Origin: Pseudomonadota bacterium
Lineage (GTDB): Bacteria; Myxococcota_A; Polyangia; GCA-2747355
Assembly (NCBI GenBank): GCA_016702545.1
Contig: JADJDT010000048.1
Coordinates: 112,501 to 176,500, forward strand
Length of the DNA: 64,000 nt
Direction of reading: 5' to 3'
Notes under the pieces: generated by a model
What the model was told of the DNA's origin: nothing
Databases searched by the model: none
Seen by the model: the letters and a program-made list of their open reading frames with translations, nothing else
Program-made: the position numbers and the translations under genes
Part shown: piece by piece, positions 21,736-33,086 of the stretch
Layout: every line of letters begins with the position of its first letter
Position numbering within the stretch: the stretch's first letter is position 1

Positions 21736-22500
21736 TCACAATCCCAGCAGGCGGGCGGCGTCCTCGGGACCGCCGCCGCCCACGATCTTTCCCTGCTCGA
21801 TCGTCACGACGCGCGTGCAGAGCTGCTGCACCTCGGTCAGGTCGTGAGTGGCCACCACCGCCGTCCGTCCCTGCAACAGCCGCTCGCGCACGAAGCGCCG
21901 CAATTCGCTCGCACGCCGCGGATCCACCCCCCGCGTCGGCTCGTCGAACAGGAAGATCTCGGGGTCGCCGAGCAGCGCTCGCGCGAAGGCGAGGCGCTGC
22001 CGCGTGCCGCTGGAATACTCGCGCACGGCGCGATCGGCGTCCCCCTCCAACTCCACGCGGGCCAGCGCGGAGCGCACGCGCTCCGTCATCGCGCTACCGT
22101 GCAGACCGTGCAGCGCGGCGAAGAACTCGAGGTTCTGTTGGCCGCTGATGCGCCAGGAGAAGCTGCGCTCGTCGGCGCTGACGTAGCTCACGTGCCTTCG
22201 CAGCGCGTCGCCAAAGCGCGCCACCGGGCGACCGAGAACCTCGAGTTCCCCTTCGTCTGGCAACAGCAGCCCCGCCACCAGCTTGAGCAGCGTTGACTTG
22301 CCCGCGCCGTTGGGTCCGAGCAAGCCCACGATCTCACCGCGGCGCACCACCAGGTCGACCCCCTGCAAGGCCGCGATCCGCCGTCCACGCCAGCGGCCAC
22401 GCAGCAGCGCCGGCAGCCCCGCCGAGGCGAAGTAGTGCTTGCGCAGGGCGGCAGCCCGAATCACCGCGTCCGGCAGCTCGACGACGGCGGCGGGCATCAC
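21736..22500 (-). CDS. ABC transporter ATP-binding protein
   Basis: A 254-residue nucleotide-binding subunit: Walker A GLLGPNGAGKSTLLKL, Q-loop region, signature YSSGTRQRLAFARALLG (SSGT in place of the usual SGGQ), Walker B EIFLFDEPTRGVD, and switch His in ATHDLTEV. Type typical of ABC-2 exporters (DRA/CcmA-like). Its ATG overlaps the mltG stop (ATGA, 22497-22500), so the two are translationally coupled. It works with the permease at 20862. Confidence 0.92.
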   Translation of the reverse strand: MMPAAVVELPDAVIRAAALRKHYFASAGLPALLRGRWRGRRIAALQGVDLVVRRGEIVGLLGPNGAGKSTLLKLVAGLLLPDEGELEVLGRPVARFGDALRRHVSYVSADERSFSWRISGQQNLEFFAALHGLHGSAMTERVRSALARVELEGDADRAVREYSSGTRQRLAFARALLGDPEIFLFDEPTRGVDPRRASELRRFVRERLLQGRTAVVATHDLTEVQQLCTRVVTIEQGKIVGGGGPEDAARLLGL

Positions 22501-23621
22501 GGGACTGACGGCGCGGCGCGGGCGCCGGAGTGGCCGCGCTGGTAGCGATCCACGGCCAGCTCGTGCTCGGCCCGCGTGGCCGAGAACACGTGCGTGCCGT
22601 CGTTTCGCGACACGAAGTAGACCGCGCGCGAGTGGGCCGGATTGAGCACCGCCTCGAGCGCGGCGCGTCCGGGGTTACTGATCGGACCCGGTGGCAGGCC
22701 CGGATGGGTGTAGGTGTTATAGGCGTTCTCGCGATCCTCGAGGTGAATCCGGCGAATGCGACCCGCGAAGCTCTGACAGGCCGCGGAGCGCCGCAGCGGT
22801 ACCGTGCAGCCGTAGATGATCGTCGGATCCGTCTGCAGCAGGCCCGCGGTGAGGTGCGGCGTCAATAAGCGGTTGAAGAAGGCGGCGGCGATCAACGGCC
22901 GCTCGGCTGCCTGCCCGGTCTCTTTCTCGATGATCGAGGCCAGGGTCACGATCTCGCGCGGCCCCCATCCCAGCCGACGGCGCAGCCAGTAGACGCGCTT
23001 GGCGTACTGGCGCTGCAGCGCGAGGTAGACGAGGTCGTGGCGCCGCACGAGCATCGCCACGACCTCGTCCGCGCGCGACCGCACCCGCAGCCGGTAGGTG
23101 TCCGGGAACAGAAAGCCCTCGAGCGACTCCGCCGCGCCGGGCACCCCCAGGCGGCGCATCAGCCCCGCGTCGCGCACAGCCGCCAGCAGGTCGTGCTCCG
23201 GCACCACCCCGGCCCGCGAAAGGGCGCGTGCGATGTCGAGCACATTGCTGCCCTCGGGGATCGTGACGAGGGCCGTCGGCGCGGGCACGCCCTTGACCAG
23301 GCGCGCCAGCAGCTCGCGGGGCGTCATCGACGTGCGCAGCACATAGCGCCCTGCCCGCACTCGCCCGGTGAGGCCCCGATAGCTGGCGTAGAGGCGAAAC
23401 GCGAGCGCGCTCCGCACGAGGCCGCGCTCGCGCATCACGCGACTGACGGTGATGAAGCGCACCCCGGGCGCGACGACGACCTCGACGTTGCGGCCGGGAA
23501 GCTCGGCCGGGCGGTCGGCGAAGCCCAGAGCATAGTGGATCGCCCCCCACGCGCCGGCCAATCCCGCGGCCAGGGTCAGCAGGACGACAGCGAGCGCTCG
23601 GCGCCGCGCGCGACCGCTCAT
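22497..23621 (-). CDS. mltG: Endolytic murein transglycosylase MltG (YceG)
   Basis: Cleaves nascent peptidoglycan strands in the periplasm, setting glycan length. The 374-residue product has a single N-terminal membrane helix (about 9-27), a LysM-like region (VRFITVSRVMRERGLV), the conserved GRYVLRTSMTPRELL, IPEGSN and GFLFPDTYRL segments, and the catalytic region LASIIEKETG with the key Glu, followed by LLQTDPTIIYG. The C terminus has ENAYNTYTHPGLPPGPISNPG. Its start overlaps the ruvX stop by four bases. mltG next to ruvX is a common arrangement. Confidence 0.95.
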   Translation of the reverse strand: MSGRARRRALAVVLLTLAAGLAGAWGAIHYALGFADRPAELPGRNVEVVVAPGVRFITVSRVMRERGLVRSALAFRLYASYRGLTGRVRAGRYVLRTSMTPRELLARLVKGVPAPTALVTIPEGSNVLDIARALSRAGVVPEHDLLAAVRDAGLMRRLGVPGAAESLEGFLFPDTYRLRVRSRADEVVAMLVRRHDLVYLALQRQYAKRVYWLRRRLGWGPREIVTLASIIEKETGQAAERPLIAAAFFNRLLTPHLTAGLLQTDPTIIYGCTVPLRRSAACQSFAGRIRRIHLEDRENAYNTYTHPGLPPGPISNPGRAALEAVLNPAHSRAVYFVSRNDGTHVFSATRAEHELAVDRYQRGHSGARAAPSVP

Positions 23622-24088
23622 CGCCCCGACCGCAGGTCTGCAGCGGCGGGCGGCTCGACCGTCGGTGAGGACGCCGTGGGTCCCCGGCTACCGAGGAACC
23701 CCTGCAGGATGAGCGCCGCAGCGACATGGTCGATGACCTGGCGCCGCCGTTGCCGGCTGACATCGGCCGTGATCAAGAGACGCTCGGCCTCGGCCGTGGT
23801 GAAGCGCTCATCCCAGTAGCAGACCACGCCGGAAAAGCGTGCCGCCACCCGCTCCCCGAGCTGGCGCACCCGCCGTGCCGCTGGCCCCTCGACGCCTGAG
23901 AGCTGCAGCGGCAAGCCCAGCACCAGCCCCTCGGCCTCGACCTCGGCACAAGACGCGAGCAGGCGATCCACGTCGTGGACTCCCCCTCGCCGCTCAATCG
24001 TGCGCAGCGGCGAGGCCACGCCGCTGGCGTCGTCCCCCACCGCCAGCCCCATTGAGCGACTGCCGCAGTCGACAGCCAGCCAGCGCAC
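23618..24088 (-). CDS. ruvX: Putative pre-16S rRNA nuclease / Holliday junction resolvase-like YqgF (RuvX)
   Basis: RNase H-fold protein involved in 16S rRNA 5'-end maturation. The start GTG at 24088 gives VRWLAVDCGSRSMGLAVGD, the family's N-terminal motif with the catalytic Asp. VLGLPLQLSG (the family GLP motif), WDERFTTAEAERLL and IDHVAAALILQGFL, with the last acidic residue, follow. The 156-residue length is normal. The frame is open to 24280, but the extra N-terminal residues have no homology. It heads the operon with mltG; a palindromic element begins 192 bp upstream. Confidence 0.92.
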   Translation of the reverse strand: MRWLAVDCGSRSMGLAVGDDASGVASPLRTIERRGGVHDVDRLLASCAEVEAEGLVLGLPLQLSGVEGPAARRVRQLGERVAARFSGVVCYWDERFTTAEAERLLITADVSRQRRRQVIDHVAAALILQGFLGSRGPTASSPTVEPPAAADLRSGR

Positions 24089-24167
24089 GGCGCGACTCTG
24101 CCAGCGGCGCCACGCGGGTGTCAACGCGGGCACCCGCGCCCACCGCACGCACGACCGGACGGCTCGG

Positions 24168-24192
24168 GCACGCAACGAGACGTTGTGTGCAG
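24168..24192. other. Hairpin between ruvX and ldcA
   Basis: GCACGCAAC and GTTGTGTGC form a nine-pair stem with one mismatch around a GAGAC loop in the divergent ruvX/ldcA intergenic region. It could be an operator; nothing else supports this. Confidence 0.35.
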
Positions 24193-24265
24193 GGCCCCGG
24201 CGGCGGCAGAATCGGCGCGGCGGGCGCACCTCCTTGCAGGGGCACCCGCAAGGGAGACCTGCCGC

Positions 24266-25339
24266 ATGGCTGGCGCACAAGGAGCCTGTCGGAGAATGTC
24301 GCGAGCCGGCCTAGCGCAAGGCGCGGCCAGCACCGGAGCGGAACGTACGGGCAGGTACGTGAGCACCGGAGCGCCGCCGCAACGCGGCGATCGGCCGGCG
24401 CAGCAGTTCTCCGGCAGGCTCCTAGAACCTGGGCAAGGCGTTGCCGTAGTTGCCCCCGCGGGCGGCGTGGAGGCCGAGGCCTACGCCGCCGGGCTCGGGA
24501 TCCTGGCCGCGCGCTACCGCATCGTGCTGGCCTACGATCCACTCGGCGCTGCCGGCACCCATCGTGAGCCGAGCAGCGCCCTGCCCTACCTTTCGGCCAA
24601 CGACGACACCCGCACGCAGGCGATCCATGCCGCGCTCCGGCACCCGGAGGTCACAGCGGTCTTCTGCGCCCGCGGCGGCTACGGCTGTATGCGGCTGCTC
24701 GAACGGCTCGATGACACCGCGCTCCGCAGTCGCGGCCTGCCGATCGTCGGCTTCTCCGACGTCACGGCGCTTCACGCCTGGGCGGCGCGCCTCGGCGTAC
24801 GCAGCATTCACGGGCCGGTGGTCACCCAGCTGCCTCGGCTACCGCGCCCCCAGCTCGACGCGCTGTTCGCGCTGCTCGAGGGCCGCGTCGCCGACCTCAC
24901 GCTGCGTGGCCTGCGCGGCCTGCGGCCGGGACGCGCACGCGGACCGCTCTTCGCCGGCAACCTTGCGGTGCTGGCGCACCTCTGCGGCACACCCTACTTT
25001 CCCCCGCTCGCGGGTCGCATCCTGTTGCTTGAGGAGGTCGACGAGGCGCCCTACCGCGTGGACCGGCTGCTGACGCAGCTCCTGCTGGCCGGAGAGCTCC
25101 AGCGCGCTGCAGGTATCGTCGTGGGTCAACTGGTGGGCTGCGACGCCACGCGGGGCAGCACCTGGAGCAGGTCGGAGCCCCTGCGCGGCGCAGCGGTTGC
25201 GGCCGAGCGGCTGGCTGCCCTGGAGGTGCCGGTGGCCTTCGGCGCTGCGGTTGGGCATGGCAACGAGAATGTCGCGCTGCCGCAGGGGGCCTGGTCCGAG
25301 CTCGACACGGTCGGGGGCACGCTGAAGATCACCGTGTGA
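24266..25339 (+). CDS. ldcA: LD-carboxypeptidase (peptidase S66, LdcA), start codon displaced by an element
   Basis: Muropeptide LD-carboxypeptidase trims the terminal D-Ala of tetrapeptides during cell-wall recycling. Homology runs from LEPGQGVAVVAPAG (codons from about 24421) to the stop. The Ser nucleophile is in GFSDVTALH, the Glu in LLLEEVDEAPYR and the His in GHGNENVALP. Where the start codon should be, the sequence is CTA at the very edge of palindromic element B2. The nearest in-frame starts are GTG 24359 and ATG 24296 inside the element and ATG 24266 just before it (AAGGGAG ten bases upstream). Using 24266 gives about 50 extra, element-encoded residues. Start and expression are uncertain. 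Confidence 0.85.
   Translation: MAGAQGACRRMSRAGLAQGAASTGAERTGRYVSTGAPPQRGDRPAQQFSGRLLEPGQGVAVVAPAGGVEAEAYAAGLGILAARYRIVLAYDPLGAAGTHREPSSALPYLSANDDTRTQAIHAALRHPEVTAVFCARGGYGCMRLLERLDDTALRSRGLPIVGFSDVTALHAWAARLGVRSIHGPVVTQLPRLPRPQLDALFALLEGRVADLTLRGLRGLRPGRARGPLFAGNLAVLAHLCGTPYFPPLAGRILLLEEVDEAPYRVDRLLTQLLLAGELQRAAGIVVGQLVGCDATRGSTWSRSEPLRGAAVAAERLAALEVPVAFGAAVGHGNENVALPQGAWSELDTVGGTLKITV
24280..24423 (+). mobile_element. Palindromic border element, family B, copy 2
   Basis: Terminal arms AGGAGCCTGTCGGAGAA (24280-24296) and its complement with one mismatch (24407-24423). The core AAGGCGCGGC, then the apex CGTAC/GTACG, then CGCAACGCGGC is the same as in copies 1 and 3. The arms are unrelated to those of the other copies. 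The right edge CTCCTAG falls at the first conserved codons of ldcA. Confidence 0.85.
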
Positions 25340-25340
25340 G

Positions 25341-26312
25341 TCAGAGCGCGACGCAGCGCCCATCGAGGCAGCCCTTGCCGGCGGCGCAATCGCGGCTCAG
25401 GCGACAGTCGGGCTTCGCCTCGGCTGCCGGCAGGCAGAACACCTGGGGCACGCAGGTGGCAGCATCGGCGCAGGCCGTGCACGTCGCCGTTGCCGCGCAG
25501 CTCTTGCGGCAGGTGCCGTCGACGCACAGCTCATTCACGCCACAGTCGTGGTTGCGCGTGCAGTCGGGCGCGCCGAGTCGCGGGTCGGGACGGCACAGGC
25601 GCACGGCGCGCTGGTCCACATGAATGGCCTGCGTGCAGATATCCGCCGCCTTGGCACAGACCGCACTGGCGCTGCAGTCGACCCGACAGCTGCCGTTGAG
25701 ACACACCTCGCCCTCGCCGCATTGCGCCGCCAGCAGGCAGCTCGGCGCCGCCGCGTCCGTGACGCACGCGCCCGCCTTGCAAACCTGCCCGCTCCCGCAC
25801 TGCCCCGAGTCCTGGCAGCGGTTCACACACTGCCCGTCGAAGCAGGTGCGATCGGTCCCGCAGTGCCGGGCCGTCTCACAGCGCGGCTCCTCCGCCGTAT
25901 TGCCGTCCGCCGTCGCGCAGCGCCCGTCGAGACACAGCCCGTTGGCGCAATCGCCGCCCTGGGTGCACTGGGGCCGCGCAGGCGGCTCCGCCGGCTTGGG
26001 GACGCAAACGCTGTCGGAACACTGATAGCCGGTCTGGCAGGGCTTCGCCGTGGAGCAGGGGCGCGGCGCCGCACCGCACGTACCGCCGTCGGCCGGGCAG
26101 CCAGTCGTCGGGCAACCGCCCGGGTTGGTGCAGGTGACGTTGTCGGGCCGGCCGGGCAGCGGCTCGCAGCCGACCGAGTCGCAGGCATAGCAGCGCGCGC
26201 TGTCGCAGTAGGTCCACCAGGTGGGGTCGGCGTTTTCTTCGTAGATGCAGCCCAGCAGGGCGGTAAGTGGCAGGACCATCAGGGTTGCGTAGCCGTTCAG
26301 ATACCGTTTCAT
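25341..26312 (-). CDS. Cys-rich repeat lipoprotein
   Basis: A 323-residue product starting at ATG 26312 (GAGGAGGTGCAGCG before it) has a lipoprotein signal peptide with lipobox LLGC (Cys 22). The mature part contains at least eight repeats of the pattern C-x(4-6)-CG-x-x-x-x-C-x-x-G-x-C, for example CGEGEVCLNGSC, CGSGQVCKAGAC and CGVNELCVDGTC, with Pro/Thr-rich stretches between. Such disulphide-rich repeats are frequent in surface lipoproteins of Myxococcota; their ligands are unknown. It ends one base from the convergent ldcA stop. Confidence 0.75.
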   Translation of the reverse strand: MKRYLNGYATLMVLPLTALLGCIYEENADPTWWTYCDSARCYACDSVGCEPLPGRPDNVTCTNPGGCPTTGCPADGGTCGAAPRPCSTAKPCQTGYQCSDSVCVPKPAEPPARPQCTQGGDCANGLCLDGRCATADGNTAEEPRCETARHCGTDRTCFDGQCVNRCQDSGQCGSGQVCKAGACVTDAAAPSCLLAAQCGEGEVCLNGSCRVDCSASAVCAKAADICTQAIHVDQRAVRLCRPDPRLGAPDCTRNHDCGVNELCVDGTCRKSCAATATCTACADAATCVPQVFCLPAAEAKPDCRLSRDCAAGKGCLDGRCVAL

Positions 26313-26730
26313 CGCTGCACCTCCTCGTGGCCCTCTCCGTCGGGCGTTGGCTGCCGCACCTCCATCACTGCCCTCCCGCAGGTCGTTCGGCGGGGTCGGA
26401 GGGCAGCGGCGCGTCATGGGTCGGGGCCAACAGCAACTGGCGTGCCGCCTCCTTGGGAGCCTCTCAACCAAAGGGAATGCTTGAGTTCAAGAGCACTCGG
26501 CAGCGGCAGCAGCGGCGTGCTGTGAACCGCGGTGCTCACCCGCGCCCCGATGCGGCCTTCACAGTGTGGCTTGCCGCCGCAGGGCGTCAGGCTCGGCCCG
26601 CCGGATCTCGGCTCCCGTGGGCCCTCGGCGAGGCGTCGGCGGTTGTGCAGCGCCGCGCCCGCGTGGCATCATCCGCGCCGCGTCAGGGGCGGCTGGCTCG
26701 ACCTCTGGCTTCCTGAAGGGGGAAAGCGCG
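26313..26730. other. 418-bp divergent intergenic region
   Basis: Separates the Cys-rich lipoprotein gene (minus) from the PilZ gene (plus). It holds a short palindrome CTTGAGTTCAAG near 26481-26493 in a less GC-rich patch, and one promoter candidate for the PilZ gene (listed separately). No open frame in it shows homology I recognise. Confidence 0.4.
26643..26672 (+). promoter_or_regulatory. Candidate promoter for the PilZ gene
   Basis: TTGTGC (26643-26648) and CATCAT (26667-26672) with an 18-bp spacer, about 58 bp before the ATG at 26731. Confidence 0.3.
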
Positions 26731-27894
26731 ATGAGCAAGCAACGCCGCGCCCGGAACGGACGTGAGGCGGTGACACCCGCCGAGGGCGCGACGGCGCTGC
26801 CCGGCGATCCAATCGCCGCCAGCAGCAGTCCTGCAGGCGCCGCCGGCGAAAGCGCGGAACCCGCCGTGGACCCAGCCGATCGACGCGCCTGTCCGCGCGC
26901 TCCGATCGAGGCCGAGATCTCGCTCACCAGCGAGCACAACCTCTATGCTGGAATCGCCAACGACATCAGCGAAGGCGGCGTCTTCGTCGCCACCTACCAG
27001 CCGCTGCCGGTCGGCACCGAGGTCGCCATCGAGCTTTCGTTCGAGGGCGTCGGCGGCCCGCGGCTGCGCGTCAATGGTGAGGTGCGCTGGCACCGTGGCG
27101 ACAAGGTGGCGAGCCGCGCCGCGCCGGGAATGGGGCTGCGCTTCATCGACCTTCAGGACGATCTGCGTCAGTGGATCGCCGAGTTCGTGCGCCAGCGCGA
27201 GCCCGAGTTCTTCGACGAGACGCCCGAGACGGCGGCCAGCCGGCGGGGTCTGCCGACCGCCGAGCTCGCCGCGGCAGCGAGCCGCGGTAGCGGAGCGGCC
27301 GCCCACTCGAGGCTCCTACTCGGCCTCGCCATGGCCGTCCTGCTGGGGCTGGTGGGCACCGTCGCCTTCACGATGTTCAGGGGTCCGGCCGCGACGCCGC
27401 CGCGGGCAGCGCGCGCGGCAGCCCAGGCCAGCCCGGCGGCCGAACCAGGGCCGACGCCGGCCGCGTCCAACGCAGCGGCGCCCGACGACGACAGCCCCGC
27501 GGCGGGCGACGACGCCCAGCGACGCCCCGCAAAGGAGGCCCCGACGAACGAGGCGGCTCCGGCCGCGCAGCCGGCCGCACCGACAGCGAAGGCCGTCGAC
27601 CCCGGATTGATCGTCGCCGAGCGCCTCCGCTCTTGCTTCGGGCGCATCACCGCATCGGTCGAGCTCAAGGCGGCCCTCTTCGTTCAGCCGACGGGACGCG
27701 TCGTGCGGGGGTTCGTGACCACGCGCCGCGGCACGCCGCTCGCCGCGGACCTCCTGCGCTGCACCCGCGAGCGCGTGGCGAAGCTGCAGCTGCCGCTGAC
27801 GCTGCCGCGCGCCGACTTCGTGGAGTGGCAGCTGACGCTCGCGCCCACGGGTGCACGTGCCACCCTGACCAAGCCACGCCGTCTGGCGCCCTAG
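26731..27894 (+). CDS. PilZ-domain protein with membrane helix and C-terminal AgmX/TonB-like domain
   Basis: A 387-residue product starting at ATG 26731 (AAGGGGGAA upstream). A PilZ c-di-GMP-binding domain (about 50-145) has the RxxxR motif (RACPR) and the partner motif NDISEGG. It is followed by one transmembrane helix (about 194-214, LLLGLAMAVLLGLVGTVAF) and a Pro/Ala-rich linker. A C-terminal segment (about 290-387: ERLRSCFGRITASVELKAALFVQPTGRVV) resembles the periplasmic domains of myxobacterial motility/export proteins. This layout would couple cytoplasmic c-di-GMP to a periplasmic process. A diguanylate cyclase is encoded at 9.5 kb. Domain 1 is firm, the C-terminal call is an inference. 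Confidence 0.75.
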   Translation: MSKQRRARNGREAVTPAEGATALPGDPIAASSSPAGAAGESAEPAVDPADRRACPRAPIEAEISLTSEHNLYAGIANDISEGGVFVATYQPLPVGTEVAIELSFEGVGGPRLRVNGEVRWHRGDKVASRAAPGMGLRFIDLQDDLRQWIAEFVRQREPEFFDETPETAASRRGLPTAELAAAASRGSGAAAHSRLLLGLAMAVLLGLVGTVAFTMFRGPAATPPRAARAAAQASPAAEPGPTPAASNAAAPDDDSPAAGDDAQRRPAKEAPTNEAAPAAQPAAPTAKAVDPGLIVAERLRSCFGRITASVELKAALFVQPTGRVVRGFVTTRRGTPLAADLLRCTRERVAKLQLPLTLPRADFVEWQLTLAPTGARATLTKPRRLAP

Positions 27895-27948
27895 CGCGCC
27901 GACCCGGCCGACCCGGCCCCCGCTCCTCCCGACCACAGGACCCCGATC

Positions 27949-31014
<3,066 letters not shown>

Positions 31015-31069
31015 CCGGCGCGGGCCGATGAGCCCCGCACGCTCACCACGGCGACGCCTCAGCTTGATG

Positions 31070-31160
31070 GACCCCACCTCAGGTGGGATAAACGGCCCTC
31101 TGAGGTCCCTTCGAAGGGGTCGCGCGCACGCCTCGGCGGCAGTTCGTCGCCGAGCGCGCG
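31070..31160. other. Overlapping inverted repeats between secA and the GH13 gene
   Basis: CCCACCT-C-AGGTGGG (31073-31087), the alternative pairing ACCTCAG (31076-31082) with CTGAGGT (31100-31106), the palindrome CCCTTCGAAGGG (31107-31118) and GACCCC/GGGGTC overlap, so mutually exclusive folds are possible. A separate stem CTCGGCG/CGCCGAG backed by GCGCGC runs follows (about 31120-31160). They lie after the secA stop and before the GH13 start, and could be a terminator or a leader structure; there is no T-run. Confidence 0.45.
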
Positions 31161-31190
31161 CATCTGCCACCAGCCCAAGGGAGGCCTATT

Positions 31191-32947
31191 GTGCGTCGCT
31201 TGTCGCTCTCGCGCCTGCTTCCCTGGCTCGTGGTGCCGACGATTGCCTGTAGCACCTCGGCGCCAATCCCCCTGACCAGCGCCGGGCATTTCGGCGCGTC
31301 GGCGCCGGGGAAGGTGCGGCGCGCTCCGTGCTGCATGCGAGCGGGGATGCTGCAAGGCGAGGCCTCCGCCGGCGTCCAGTGGCAGCACGAATGGGCGCGC
31401 GGGGCCGTGATCTACCAGCTCTTCGTACGGAGCTTCTCCGACTCGGATGGCGATGGCCACGGCGACTTCAACGGTGCGACGGCGAAGCTCGACTACCTCA
31501 ACGACGGCAACACGGAGACGACCACCGACCTCGGCGTAGACGGGATCTGGCTCATGCCCATCCATCCGTCGCCGTCCTACCACGGCTACGACGTCGCCAA
31601 CTACGAGGCCATCAACCCGCAATACGGCACGATGGCCGACTTCGAGCGCTTCGTCAGCGAGGCCCACAAGCGCGGCATCCGCGTGATCATGGACTTTGTG
31701 ATCAACCACACCAGCGCGCAGCACCCCTGGTTTCTCGACGCGGCGACGGGCCCGAAGGCGCGCTACCGCGATTGGTACGTCTGGAGCGCAACCCCTCGCG
31801 ACTGGGTCCAGCCCTGGGAGGGTGGCAAGGGCCCAGTTTGGCACGAGCGCAATGGCGCGTATTTCTACGCTGCGTTTCTCCGCGAGATGCCCGATCTCAA
31901 TCACCGCAACCCCGAAGTGCGAGCCCGGATGAGAGAGGTGGCAGGATTCTGGCTCAGCCGTGGGATCGACGGTCTACGCGTCGACGGCTCGCGCTATCTG
32001 ATTGAGACGGGCTCCAATGCCGAGCACGGGGGTCAGCGCGACACGTTGGAGACGCACGCCTACTGGCGCGACTTCTCGTCCTATGTGCGCAGCGTCAAAC
32101 CGGATGCCGTGCTCGTGGGCGAGAATTGGGTGCAACCGGAGCGCGCCGGGACGGCAATTCTCGCGAGCTACTACGGTTCAACGACGTCGGTTGCCGGCGG
32201 GGATCAGCTCAGCATGAGCTTCAATTTCCCGCTCTCTGCGCGACTCCTGGGCGGAGTGAAGGATGGCGCGGCGGGGCCGATCATCGACAAGCTCAAGGAC
32301 ATGCGGGACCTCTACCCCGCAGGCGTGACGGACGCACCCTTTCTCGCCAATCACGACATGCCGCGGATCGCTACGGTACTAGGAGGGGATCGCCGCCGGC
32401 TCCGCGCAGCCGCAGCGGTGCTGCTGACGCTTCCCGGATCGATCTACCTCTACTACGGCGAGGAACTCGGCCTGCAGGACGGCGCCCCAGACGCGGAGGA
32501 TCGAGACAAGCGCACGCCGATGCCCTGGACCGGCGGTACGACCGGCGGCTTCACCACCGGGTCGCCGTGGTACGGATTCTCCCCCGACCATCGGCGGATC
32601 AACGTCGCCAGCGAAGCGCGCGACCGCCGTTCCCTGCACAATTGGTACAAGACGCTGATCGCCACGCACAAGGCCGTACGCGCCCTGCGAGAGGGGTCTT
32701 GACCCTGCTCGCAACGCAGCCCGCCCACCCGGCTCTGCTGCTGTACCTGCGCGAGCTCAGTGGCGAGCGGGTGGTCGTGGCCCACAACCTCGGGCCAAGG
32801 GCGATTGACGGAGCGCTCTTGGACGTGACCGCCGAGAAGCTGGTCCCGCTGCTCGCCAGCCGGCCGATCGGCCCGCCCAGACGCTCAGCGGCCGGCTGGA
32901 CGGTCGACCTTCCAGCCCTCGCCAGCTTCGCCTGGCGACTTGATTGA
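31191..32947 (+). pseudogene. GH13 alpha-amylase-family lipoprotein, frameshifted near 32695
   Basis: Starts at GTG 31191 with a lipoprotein signal (lipobox TIAC, Cys20). GH13 motifs are all intact: DFVINHTS (168-175), nucleophile Asp265 in GLRVDG, acid Glu311 in VGEN, and LANHD with Asp389, then YYGEELGLQDG. Subfamily resembles oligo-alpha-glucosidases/alpha-amylases acting on short alpha-glucans at the cell surface. The frame ends early at 32702 (RALREGS), but the normal C-terminal beta domain (LLLYLRELSGERVVVAHNLG) continues in another frame to 32947. One base appears lost next to the GGGG run at 32693-32696. The product would lack its last about 80 residues unless the shift is an assembly error. 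Confidence 0.85.
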
Positions 32948-33086
32948 CCGCGCTGCGGCGGCGAAGGCCGTTGAAAGCGCGCGAAGGTCCCGAAAGGGCT
33001 TGCCTCGCGCCAGCGGGGACGGCTAAACGATGGGGTCTGTTTTCCGGGTCGCGTGGTTGGGGCGGTCGTTGCTCGCGAGGTGAAAT

